Below, one piece after another: positions 1 to 6,564 of a stretch of DNA of 10,863 bases. Position 1 is the first letter of the stretch. Every line of letters starts with the position of its first letter. A program made the translations under genes and the position numbers. This DNA is from Oscillospiraceae bacterium. GTDB taxonomy: Bacteria > Bacillota > Clostridia > Oscillospirales > Ruminococcaceae. The notes below the pieces were generated by a model. The model was given only the letters and a program-made list of their open reading frames with translations, was not told the DNA's origin and did not search any database. Location: the NCBI GenBank assembly GCA_029005335.1, contig JAQXFT010000120.1, positions 1 through 10,863 of the forward strand, in the 5' to 3' direction.

Positions 1-347
1 CTGAAGAAGTTATTTCAATGCAGACAAAAATCGCTCTTATGGGTACTTGCGAAAAGTGTATAAAGAATGTAGTTATTGCTTATGAACCTGTATGGGCAAT
101 CGGTACAGGAAAGACTGCTACTGCTGAACAGGCTGAAGAAGTTTGTGCATTTATCCGCAAGACTGTTGAAAATCTCTTTAACAAGGAAATTGCTGACGGT
201 ATGACAATTCAGTACGGCGGTTCTATGAATGCTAAGAACTGTGCTGAACTTCTTTCAAAGCCAAACGTTGACGGAGGTCTTATCGGCGGAGCTTCACTCA
301 AGGCTGAAGATTTCAACACTATTGTACAGGCTGCTGTTAACGGCTGA
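1..347 (+). CDS. tpiA: Triosephosphate isomerase, C-terminal part (5' end outside window)
   Basis: This cytoplasmic glycolytic enzyme interconverts dihydroxyacetone phosphate and glyceraldehyde 3-phosphate. The reading frame is open from base 3 (EEVISMQTKIAL...), so the ATG at base 18 is an internal Met and not the start; about 115 residues, under half of the usual ~250, are visible. The active-site segment AYEPVWAIGTG carries the catalytic Glu and the flexible loop 6. It is followed by the phosphate-binding YGGS segment and by GGLIGGASLK near the C-terminus, all classical TIM motifs. The gene ends in tandem stops, TGA then TAA (345-350). The next gene, gpmI, starts 31 bp after the TGA, which fits the common gap-pgk-tpiA-gpmI glycolytic operon. 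The rest of that operon would lie to the left. No defect is seen in the part present. Confidence 0.97.
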   Translation, partial: EEVISMQTKIALMGTCEKCIKNVVIAYEPVWAIGTGKTATAEQAEEVCAFIRKTVENLFNKEIADGMTIQYGGSMNAKNCAELLSKPNVDGGLIGGASLKAEDFNTIVQAAVNG

Positions 348-378
348 TAAGCTTATTTTTGAAAGGATTTTATAAAAT

Positions 379-1893
379 ATGTCAAAAAAACCTGTTGCAC
401 TTATTATAATGGACGGTTTCGGCTATAATCCGGAGGATTACGGCAACGCAATCAAGTCCGCAAATACACCTAATATTGATAAATATATGAAAGGTGCAAA
501 TACTATTATCGGGGCAAGCGGTCTTGACGTTGGACTTCCTGACGGTCAGATGGGCAACTCCGAAGTAGGTCACACAAATATCGGTGCAGGACGCATAGTT
601 TATCAGATGCTTGTAAAGATTTCAAAATCCATAAAGGACGGCGATTTCTTTAAAAATCAGGTACTTGTTGACGCTATGAATAACTGCAAGGAAAAAGATT
701 CAGCTCTTCACCTTATGGGACTTCTTTCACCGGGAGGCGTTCACAGCCATATGGAACACCTTTACGGACTTCTTGAAATGGCTAAGAAAAACGGTATTGA
801 AAAAGTATATGTTCATGCGTTCCTTGACGGCAGAGACGTACCGCCCTCATCAGCTTCCGAATATATGGAGGAGGCTGTTGCTGAGATAAATAAAATCGGC
901 GTAGGCTCAGTAGCAACAATTTCCGGACGTTTCTATGCTATGGACAGGGATAATGCATGGGACAGAGTTGAAAAAGCATATGATGCACTTGTAATGGGCG
1001 AAGGCGTTCAGGAATCAGACCCTGTTCAGGCTATCAGAAATTCATATGCAAACGGCGTAACTGATGAATTTATGCTCCCGACAGTAGTAAATAAGGACGG
1101 TATGATTAAGGAAAACGACAGCGTAATTTTCTTTAATTTCCGCCCTGGCCGTGCGAGACAGCTTACAAGAACTTTTGTTGACCCTGATTTCAAGGGATTT
1201 GAACGCAAAAACGGATATTTCCCTGTAAAGTTTGTATGCATGGCACAGTACGATGCTTCAATGCCGAATGTTTCAGTAGCATTTCCTCCGGAACAGCTTA
1301 CAATGACTCTCGGCGAATACCTTGCAAAGCTCGGAAAGACACAGCTCAGAATAGCTGAAACTCAGAAGTATGCTCATGTTACATTCTTCTTCAACGGTGG
1401 TGAGGAAAAGCAGTTCGAGGGCGAGGACAGAATCCTTATCAAGTCACCTGATGTTGAAACATTTGATATGAAGCCCGAAATGAGTGCCTATGAAGTTACC
1501 GATGCTGTTGTAGACGCTATCAACTCAGATAAATATGATGTAATTATTCTTAATTACGCTAACTGCGATATGGTCGGTCATACCGGAATCTTTGATGCTG
1601 CAAAAGCTGCTGTTGAAGCTGTTGATACATGTGTCGGAAGAATGGTTGACGCTATACTTGCAAAGGGCGGAGCAGCTCTTATTACAGCAGACCACGGAAA
1701 TGCTGACAAAATGTACGAAGCTGACGGAAGTCCTTTTACAGCACATACAACAAATCCTGTACCTTTCATAGTAGTAGGAGAAAAATGCGAGCTTCGTGAA
1801 GGAGGAGTTCTTGCTGATATAGCACCAACAATACTCCAGCTTCTTGAAGTTCCACAGCCTGCTGAAATGACAGGAAAATCTCTTATAAAATAA
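379..1893 (+). CDS. gpmI: 2,3-bisphosphoglycerate-independent phosphoglycerate mutase
   Basis: This Mn2+-dependent cytoplasmic enzyme interconverts 3- and 2-phosphoglycerate in glycolysis through a phosphoserine intermediate. At 504 residues it is close to the family's ~510. Metal and catalytic residues of the alkaline-phosphatase superfamily are present: Asp12 (MDGFG), nucleophile Ser61 (MGNSEVGH), Asp397 and His401 (NCDMVGH), Asp438-His439 (TADHGN) and His456 (AHTTNP). These match the Geobacillus stearothermophilus enzyme with a constant offset of about six residues in the C-terminal half. The substrate-binding segment around 120-190 (GGVHSH, LDGRDVPP, RFYAMDRD) and FRPGRARQ at 254-261 are intact. 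An AAAGGA Shine-Dalgarno at 362-367 supports the ATG start. It is probably co-transcribed with tpiA. The usual partner eno does not follow; a rubrerythrin gene does. Confidence 0.98.
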   Translation: MSKKPVALIIMDGFGYNPEDYGNAIKSANTPNIDKYMKGANTIIGASGLDVGLPDGQMGNSEVGHTNIGAGRIVYQMLVKISKSIKDGDFFKNQVLVDAMNNCKEKDSALHLMGLLSPGGVHSHMEHLYGLLEMAKKNGIEKVYVHAFLDGRDVPPSSASEYMEEAVAEINKIGVGSVATISGRFYAMDRDNAWDRVEKAYDALVMGEGVQESDPVQAIRNSYANGVTDEFMLPTVVNKDGMIKENDSVIFFNFRPGRARQLTRTFVDPDFKGFERKNGYFPVKFVCMAQYDASMPNVSVAFPPEQLTMTLGEYLAKLGKTQLRIAETQKYAHVTFFFNGGEEKQFEGEDRILIKSPDVETFDMKPEMSAYEVTDAVVDAINSDKYDVIILNYANCDMVGHTGIFDAAKAAVEAVDTCVGRMVDAILAKGGAALITADHGNADKMYEADGSPFTAHTTNPVPFIVVGEKCELREGGVLADIAPTILQLLEVPQPAEMTGKSLIK

Positions 1894-1906
1894 GCTTGTT
1901 TTTTCG

Positions 1907-1927
1907 TTGCAGACATCTTGTCTGCAA
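1907..1927 (+). terminator. Stem-loop after gpmI, weak terminator or mRNA 3' end
   Basis: A perfect 8-bp stem, TTGCAGAC / GTCTGCAA, encloses a 5-nt loop (ATCTT) 14 bp after the gpmI stop. A T-run lies before the stem on the + strand, but none follows it, so this is not a textbook intrinsic terminator. It may be a leaky terminator, or an mRNA-stabilising hairpin that separates the glycolytic and rubrerythrin messages. The stem also overlaps the possible -35 of the rubrerythrin promoter. Confidence 0.45.
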
Positions 1928-1952
1928 TGAAATACAAATATAAAAATTATTA
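1918..1952 (+). promoter_or_regulatory. Possible rubrerythrin promoter with PerR-like operator
   Basis: TTGTCT (1918-1923) and TATAAA (1939-1944) form a weak -35/-10 pair with a short 15-bp spacer. The 15-mer at 1938-1952 matches the PerR consensus TTATAAT-N-ATTATAA at 11 of 14 fixed positions and overlaps the -10. PerR control of reverse rubrerythrin is known in Clostridium acetobutylicum. The surroundings are very AT-rich, so a chance match is a real possibility. Confidence 0.3.
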
Positions 1953-1969
1953 AACTGGAGGTAATTTAT

Positions 1970-2515
1970 ATGAAGAAATTTGTTTGCAGCGTATGCGGCT
2001 ATGTATACGAAGGCGAATCTGCTCCGGAAGTATGTCCGGTATGTAAAGCACCTAAGGAAAAATTCACTGAGCAGAAATCTGACGAACTTTCATGGGCAGC
2101 AGAACACGTTGTTGGAGTAGCTCAGGGAGTAAGCGAGGATATACTCAATGACCTCAGAGCTAATTTCGAAGGCGAATGTTCAGAAGTAGGAATGTATCTT
2201 GCAATGGCAAGAGTAGCCTACAGAGAGGGCTATGCAGAAATCGGGGCATACTGGGAAAAGGCAGCATATGAAGAAGCAGAACACGCTGCAAAGTTTGCTG
2301 AGCTTCTCGGCGAAGTAGTTACAGACAGCACAAAGAAGAATCTCGAAATGAGAGTTGCTGCTGAAAACGGTGCTACAGCTGGTAAATTTGACCTTGCAAA
2401 ACGTGCAAAGGCTCAGAATCTTGATGCTATTCATGATACAGTACATGAAATGGCAAGAGATGAAGCAAGACACGGCAAGGCTTTTGCAGGTCTTCTCAAG
2501 AGATACTTTGGTTAA
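1970..2515 (+). CDS. Reverse rubrerythrin (N-terminal rubredoxin domain), peroxide/oxygen detoxification
   Basis: This is a cytoplasmic non-haem iron protein that reduces H2O2 (and O2) with electrons passed from NADH through redox partners, as part of oxidative-stress defence in strict anaerobes. Residues 1-35 form a short rubredoxin-like domain with a CxxC pair at Cys6/Cys9 and another at Cys22/Cys25, enough for one Fe(Cys)4 site. Residues ~45-181 form the four-helix ferritin-like di-iron domain, with candidate ligands Glu69, Glu102/His105 (EEAEH), Glu132 (AENGATAGK), Glu160 and Glu165/His168 (RDEARH). The domain order is opposite to classical rubrerythrin, hence 'reverse'. Length (181 aa) is normal. 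GGAGG at 1957-1961, 8 nt before the ATG, fixes the start. It follows gpmI in the same direction but probably has its own promoter. Confidence 0.93.
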   Translation: MKKFVCSVCGYVYEGESAPEVCPVCKAPKEKFTEQKSDELSWAAEHVVGVAQGVSEDILNDLRANFEGECSEVGMYLAMARVAYREGYAEIGAYWEKAAYEEAEHAAKFAELLGEVVTDSTKKNLEMRVAAENGATAGKFDLAKRAKAQNLDAIHDTVHEMARDEARHGKAFAGLLKRYFG

Positions 2516-2606
2516 TTAAAACCTCGTATTTACGGTGTTTTCGGAAATTCATCTGCATTTGATATGATTTTTCGACACAACATTTTTTTAAGAAAAGTGG
2601 GTGTTC

Positions 2607-2656
2607 CGGTGGGGATATATAAGTTTTGAAACTACATTTTTATATCGTCCCCACCG
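2607..2656. repeat. Inverted repeat / long stem-loop
   Basis: The arms CGGTGGGGA and TCCCCACCG pair perfectly over 9 bp. After a 1x2 internal loop, ATATAA (2617-2622) pairs with TTATAT (2640-2645), leaving a 17-nt apical loop that contains the near-palindrome GTTTTGAAAC. The GC-rich base stands out from the AT-rich surroundings. There is no T-run after it, so it is not a terminator by itself. Confidence 0.65.
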
Positions 2657-2686
2657 TCCTATACCGCCAACTAATATCAGAAATAA

Positions 2687-2727
2687 AACGCTTCTATTTA
2701 CTGTTGTAAAAAGGAGCGTTGTTTTTT
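2687..2727 (+). terminator. Strong intrinsic terminator downstream of rubrerythrin
   Basis: AACGCTTC pairs with GGAGCGTT (8 bp including one G-U). An inner stem TTTAC/GTAAA with a TGTT loop extends it across a small TA/AA internal loop. The stem is followed by G and six T (2722-2727). It ends rubrerythrin or candidate small-RNA transcription and insulates the polysaccharide operon downstream. Confidence 0.8.
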
Positions 2728-2892
2728 AATTTCATCATGGATTTTTAAGGGTTCAGCATATTTTTCCAGTTACAAATAGAAGCATTGCTATAAGCGAAAA
2801 AGGCTTTGTATATATTTTTATTATTTGTTACCAGAAATTGTGTGAGAAATTAACAAAAAAAAGTTTTTTTGCTTTGAATTATTACACAACTA

Positions 2893-2921
2893 TTGACTTT
2901 TTGTTTTTTTTTGACTATAAT
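2893..2921 (+). promoter_or_regulatory. Sigma-A promoter of the polysaccharide module, T-tract spacer
   Basis: TTGACT (2893-2898) and TATAAT (2916-2921) are separated by exactly 17 bp, close to the sigma-A consensus. Transcription should start near 2928, giving a leader of about 65 nt. The spacer is nearly all T: four T, one G, nine T (2904-2912), then GAC. Such a homopolymer between -35 and -10 could change length by slippage. An A8/T7 tract at 2855-2870 lies just upstream. Confidence 0.8.
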
Positions 2922-2993
2922 TATAAACAGCAGATATGCTTATTTATCTTAATTATATTGCTGAAAAAATAAAAAACGTGAGGAACTTTGACT

Positions 2994-4421
2994 GTGAAAA
3001 ATGATTATACAATTGAAAGCCTGATAAAGCTGTTTTTAACAAAAATTTGGATAATAATTGTTGTAACCTTATTAGGAGGAATAACGGCATTTTGTTTTTC
3101 AAAATTTGTATTACCGCTTCAATATTCGTCGCATATATCAATGTATGTGCAGAGCTATACCGATGTTTCCGAAGATACAGATAAAAATCAGAATAATATC
3201 AGCAATTCAAAACAACTTATCAATACATATGTTGAAGTTCTGAAAGATGACGTTGTAATGCGTGCAGTTGGTCATAAGCTGGAAGCAAAGTACAGTGAAC
3301 AGACATTAAAGCAGTATTTCACACTGAATGACGGACAAATTAATCCTTCTTCTCTGCGTAGCTGTATAACAATTACAGCTGTATCTGATACCAGTGCATT
3401 AAATGTTACCGCTGTAACGGGAAATGATAAAATTTCAGCGGATATATGTAATAATCTGGCAAGAGTTTCACAGAGATATATTCAGAAAGCTGTCGGAGTA
3501 GGTTCGATAAGCACAATTGATACTGCCAAAATATATGAAACACCAGTTTCGCCGGATATTCTTAAAAATACAGCTCTGGGCATGATGGCTGGATTTGTGC
3601 TGATTCTGGCTGTTATTCTGCTTATTGATTTCTTTGATAATACGGTCAAGGATATTGATGTACTGTCAAAGAAGTATAATAAAGCCATTCTCGGACAGGT
3701 CATGCATTTCAAGTCAGAAACGGAAAAAAATGACAATTATGGATATTTCAGGCTGGTTGACAAAAATGTTCCGTTTTATATAACTGAAAGCTATAAGGCT
3801 ATCCGCACAAATATAAGCTTTGCACTTTCAACCTTTGAAAAGAAAATAATTGCGGTTTCCTCTGCAAATCCAGGCGAGGGAAAATCAACGACATCTGCAA
3901 ATATTGCAATCGCAACTGCTCAGAGCGGAAAACCTGTGCTTTTAATCGATGCGGATATGCGGGAATCTGTACAGCATAAGATTTTCGGTCTGAAAAATAA
4001 TAAGGGACTTTCACTTGCAATCAGTAAAATGAATGAAACAGATGAATGTATACAGAAAAATGTCATGGAAAATCTTGATGTCATGACGGCAGGACCAGTT
4101 CCGCCTAATCCATCAGAGTTGCTTTCATCTGAATCAATGCGGAATCTGCTGAAGGAGTTAAGCAGTCAGTATGCACTTATTATAATAGACCTTCCGCCAA
4201 TCTGCATCGTATCTGATGCCGTTACCCTCAGCAATGAAGTTGCAGGTCTGGTAACGGTCGTAAGATATGGTAAAACAACATTTGAAGACTTGCAGGAAGT
4301 AAATAAAAGAACAGAGCTTTGCAATATGAATATATTAGGCTATGTTCTCAATGATATTTCTCATAAAAATGAAAAGTCAAGCTATTATAAATATAAATAT
4401 GATTACAATGAGAATCAGTAA
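2994..4421 (+). CDS. BY-kinase 1: Wzz-type co-polymerase fused to CpsD-like tyrosine kinase
   Basis: This predicted membrane protein controls polymerisation and export of capsule or exopolysaccharide by cyclic tyrosine autophosphorylation. Numbering is from the GTG at 2994 (475 aa). It has TM1 at ~18-40, an extracytoplasmic Wzz domain at ~41-190, TM2 at ~192-212, and a cytoplasmic kinase at ~260-455. The kinase carries ExxKxxR (ESYKAIR, 265-271), Walker A ANPGEGKST (Lys297), Walker A' LLIDADMR (Asp319, Asp321) and Walker B IIIDLPP (Asp399). The tail has five tyrosines, 464, 465, 467, 469 and 471. I prefer GTG 2994 to the upstream in-frame TTG at 2988: AGGA at 2981-2984 is 9 nt from the GTG but only 3 from the TTG, and the paralogue at 6565 starts at the aligned GTG. 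Single-chain fusion of both halves differs from the split CpsC/CpsD pair of streptococci. Confidence 0.93.
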   Translation: MKNDYTIESLIKLFLTKIWIIIVVTLLGGITAFCFSKFVLPLQYSSHISMYVQSYTDVSEDTDKNQNNISNSKQLINTYVEVLKDDVVMRAVGHKLEAKYSEQTLKQYFTLNDGQINPSSLRSCITITAVSDTSALNVTAVTGNDKISADICNNLARVSQRYIQKAVGVGSISTIDTAKIYETPVSPDILKNTALGMMAGFVLILAVILLIDFFDNTVKDIDVLSKKYNKAILGQVMHFKSETEKNDNYGYFRLVDKNVPFYITESYKAIRTNISFALSTFEKKIIAVSSANPGEGKSTTSANIAIATAQSGKPVLLIDADMRESVQHKIFGLKNNKGLSLAISKMNETDECIQKNVMENLDVMTAGPVPPNPSELLSSESMRNLLKELSSQYALIIIDLPPICIVSDAVTLSNEVAGLVTVVRYGKTTFEDLQEVNKRTELCNMNILGYVLNDISHKNEKSSYYKYKYDYNENQ

Positions 4422-4454
4422 AAAAATAATGCTTTATCATATATACATACTTCC

Positions 4455-4485
4455 GGATACTGCCGGAGGTAAATCGGCAGTATCC
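4455..4485 (+). terminator. Hairpin between BY-kinase 1 and the dehydratase, possible attenuator
   Basis: A perfect 11-bp stem, GGATACTGCCG / CGGCAGTATCC, closes a 9-nt loop 33 bp after the kinase stop. It is followed by TTGTGATG rather than a clean T-run, so it would be a leaky terminator or a processing/stability hairpin that lowers expression of the dehydratase relative to the kinase. Confidence 0.5.
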
Positions 4486-4519
4486 TTGTGATGTTCATAA
4501 TTATGGGGATTTTATGATG

Positions 4520-4556
4520 TTTTCCGGACATATCAGGGGATATATGATTCGGAAAA
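4520..4556 (+). promoter_or_regulatory. Stem-loop just upstream of the dehydratase ribosome binding site
   Basis: TTTTCCG (4520-4526) pairs with CGGAAAA (4550-4556), with an inner CATAT/ATATG pairing (4529-4533 with 4542-4546). It ends 6 nt before the strong AGGGGGA ribosome binding site (4563-4569). It may affect message stability or translation of the dehydratase. Its stem is A/T-rich and partly mispaired, so support is modest. Confidence 0.3.
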
Positions 4557-4577
4557 AATATTAGGGGGATTGAAAAA

Positions 4578-6488
4578 ATGAGAGATGTGTTAAAAAAGTT
4601 CAGGTACAGAAAAATTATTCTTGCGTTGGCAGATACTTTTATTATCGGCATATCAGCACTGATTTCCAACTTTCTTTTGTCGCTGTTTCATCTTGACATT
4701 TCCACACGTAATCTTACAATTTCTATTGTTATGAGTGTAACTTCCTGCGTAATATGTCTTTTAGCCTTTGGTGCTTATAACAAGCTGTGGCGTTATTTCA
4801 ATTTCAGGGATTATTTGTCCTGCGTCTATGGCGTAGTACTGGGCATTGTGATTGCCAGCCTGTTTTTTGGTATTACCAAAGGCAACGTTCCCTTTATCTA
4901 TGCTGTACTGCACTGCATTGTTTCCATCATAGGAATTTGTCTGTTCCGCTTTATTTTTAAACAGACATTTATTGACCTGATAGATGCAGGAATAAAAGAT
5001 GCCGAATATAAACGAACAATGATTGTCGGCGGTGGAAAGGCATGTAATATGCTGTTGAAAGAAATTGCCAATTCAAAGGAATCACCTAATAAGAGAGCCT
5101 CTGCATATTACAATCCGGTTTGTATTATCGATGATGATTTATCTAAGATTGGCACTGAAATCTGTGGTGTTACTGTAGTGGGAAATACTTATGAGATTCA
5201 TAAATTCGTAAATGAAAAACAAATAGAGCAGATTATTTTTGCCATTCCGTCCTGTCTGGAATATGAACGCCAGAGAATCCTTGATATCTGCTCGAAAACT
5301 AATCTGCCCATTAAGGTTATTCCCTTTATCGGTAATCTGATATTTGAAGATGACAATGCATCACTTCTGAATCAGGTGCGTGATATCAAAGTAGAAGATT
5401 TGCTTGGCAGAGACCCTATTACCTTTGACAACAAGGATATTCAGAATTTTATCAGCGGAAAGGTCTGCATGGTAACCGGAGGCGGTGGCTCTATTGGTTC
5501 GGAGCTGGTACGCCAGATAGCCAGATACAATCCCAGCCAGATTGTTATTGTGGATATCTATGAAAACAATGCCTATGATATTCAGCAGGAACTTGTAATG
5601 GAATATGGTGACAAGCTGAATCTGGTAACATTGATTGCGTCAGTCCGTGATTATTACCGTATGAACCAGATTTTCAGAAAATACAAACCGCAGATTGTAT
5701 TCCATGCGGCTGCTCACAAGCATGTGCCGCTTATGGAAAATTCTCCCATGGAAGCAATTAAAAATAACATCATAGGAACATTCAATACGGCAACTCTGGC
5801 ACAATTTCATAACGTTGAGAAGTTCGTCATGATTTCCACAGATAAGGCAGTAAATCCAACGAATGTTATGGGAGCGTCAAAACGTTGCTGCGAGATGATT
5901 GTACAATATCTTGCTCAGCAGCATGAAGGTATTACTGAATTTGTCACAACGAGATTTGGTAATGTACTTGGTTCAAATGGCTCAGTTATTCCGCTGTTTA
6001 AAAAACAAATCGAGCAGGGAGGTCCGGTAACCGTTACGCATCCTGACATTATTCGCTATTTCATGACCATTCCTGAGGCGGTAAATCTTGTCATGGAGGC
6101 TGCTGCAATTGCACATGGCAGTGAAATTTTTGTACTTGATATGGGACAGCCCGTTCGTATTGTGACATTGGCAGAAAATCTAATCAGAATGTATGGTAAA
6201 GTACCATATAAGGATATTGAAATCAGGTTTACAGGACTTCGTCCGGGCGAAAAGATTAAGGAAGAACTGCTTATGAATGAGGAAGGTCTGCAAAAAACAA
6301 AAAACAAGCTGATTTTTATCGGAAAACAAATTGAAATTGATGAGAAAACTTTTCCGCAGAAATTGTGTCAGCTGAGAGATGCAGCTTTGAAAAATGAAGA
6401 AAATACAGCTGTCAGAGCATTGCATGAAATAGTTCCGACATTTATCACGCCGGAGGAGTTTAATCAAAAGGTGCTTGTAGCATTATAA
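4578..6488 (+). CDS. Membrane UDP-sugar 4,6-dehydratase, PglF/CapD/WbpM type
   Basis: The probable reaction is NAD(P)-dependent conversion of UDP-GlcNAc to its 4-keto-6-deoxy form, the first step toward sugars such as bacillosamine, FucNAc or QuiNAc. At 636 aa it is a long-form member. Hydrophobic helices lie at ~13-35, ~45-67, ~81-98 and ~103-127. A first Rossmann-like domain (TMIVGGGKA, 148-155) follows, then LLGRDPI (275-281) and the catalytic SDR domain with TGGGGSIGSE (300-309), HAAAHKHVP, and the active site. There Ser420, Asp422-Lys423 and MGASK (Met431, Lys435) give the altered S-M-K triad, with Met in place of the SDR Tyr. The D-K to M to K spacing matches Campylobacter PglF as I recall it. 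LRPGEK (555-560) lies near the C-terminus. Substrate is inferred from family. AGGGGGA at 4563-4569, 8 nt before the ATG, supports the start. It sits between two BY-kinase genes; BY-kinases phosphorylate a related dehydratase (CapE) in Staphylococcus aureus. Confidence 0.92.
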   Translation: MRDVLKKFRYRKIILALADTFIIGISALISNFLLSLFHLDISTRNLTISIVMSVTSCVICLLAFGAYNKLWRYFNFRDYLSCVYGVVLGIVIASLFFGITKGNVPFIYAVLHCIVSIIGICLFRFIFKQTFIDLIDAGIKDAEYKRTMIVGGGKACNMLLKEIANSKESPNKRASAYYNPVCIIDDDLSKIGTEICGVTVVGNTYEIHKFVNEKQIEQIIFAIPSCLEYERQRILDICSKTNLPIKVIPFIGNLIFEDDNASLLNQVRDIKVEDLLGRDPITFDNKDIQNFISGKVCMVTGGGGSIGSELVRQIARYNPSQIVIVDIYENNAYDIQQELVMEYGDKLNLVTLIASVRDYYRMNQIFRKYKPQIVFHAAAHKHVPLMENSPMEAIKNNIIGTFNTATLAQFHNVEKFVMISTDKAVNPTNVMGASKRCCEMIVQYLAQQHEGITEFVTTRFGNVLGSNGSVIPLFKKQIEQGGPVTVTHPDIIRYFMTIPEAVNLVMEAAAIAHGSEIFVLDMGQPVRIVTLAENLIRMYGKVPYKDIEIRFTGLRPGEKIKEELLMNEEGLQKTKNKLIFIGKQIEIDEKTFPQKLCQLRDAALKNEENTAVRALHEIVPTFITPEEFNQKVLVAL

Positions 6489-6499
6489 ATGGAAAGTAA

Positions 6500-6528
6500 T
6501 TGACTTTTACTTACATATGTGATATAAT
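6500..6528 (+). promoter_or_regulatory. Promoter of BY-kinase 2
   Basis: TTGACT (6500-6505), a 17-bp spacer and TATAAT (6523-6528) repeat the hexamers and spacing of the promoter at 2893. Here the -10 is extended (TG at 6520-6521), and the spacer is mixed sequence with a palindrome ACATATGT (6513-6520) rather than a T-tract. The -10 ends 36 bp before the GTG, so the leader is short. It lets the second kinase and the phosphatase be transcribed apart from the upstream genes. Confidence 0.75.
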
Positions 6529-6564
6529 TTTGATAGTAAAAAGAGATGGTGAGGAATCTGAACC

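Larger units (their letters stand above)
2563..2727 (+). ncRNA. Candidate small RNA (or long rubrerythrin 3' UTR) ending in a terminator
   Basis: TATGAT at 2563-2568 is preceded by TG at 2560-2561 (extended -10), with only a poor -35 (TTCGGA at 2540-2545, 17-bp spacing). Transcription from about 2575 would give a ~150-nt RNA with two hairpins. The first pairs CGGTGGGGA (2607-2615) with TCCCCACCG (2648-2656) and continues, after a small internal loop, with ATATAA/TTATAT. The second is the terminator at 2687-2727. No known RNA family is recognised. The alternative is that both hairpins belong to the 3' UTR of the rubrerythrin mRNA. Confidence 0.3.
2516..2993. other. Long intergenic region between rubrerythrin and the polysaccharide module
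   Basis: No gene is seen in these 478 bp. In order, the region holds an extended -10 motif TGATATGAT (2560-2568), a long stem-loop (2607-2656), an intrinsic terminator (2687-2727), an AT-rich stretch, an A8/T7 tract (2854-2871) that may bend DNA or act as an UP element, and the promoter and leader of BY-kinase 1. A 10-bp inverted repeat, GCTTCTATTT (2690-2699) with AAATAGAAGC (2774-2783), links the 5' arm of the terminator to a site beyond it; its meaning is unclear. Confidence 0.8.

Noticed and set aside
1578..1937. 119-residue - strand open frame opposite gpmI
   Set aside because: It lies antisense to conserved gpmI codons including the active site, has no family resemblance and no Shine-Dalgarno sequence; it is a shadow of the coding strand.
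2607..2656. Stem-loop considered as a miniature transposable element
   Set aside because: The arms are only 9 bp, with no flanking target duplication and no second copy in the window.
4187..4199. Walker B of kinase 1 reads DLPP rather than DTPP
   Set aside because: The position between Asp and the prolines is variable in BY-kinases, and all catalytic Asp/Lys residues are present, so inactivity is not indicated.
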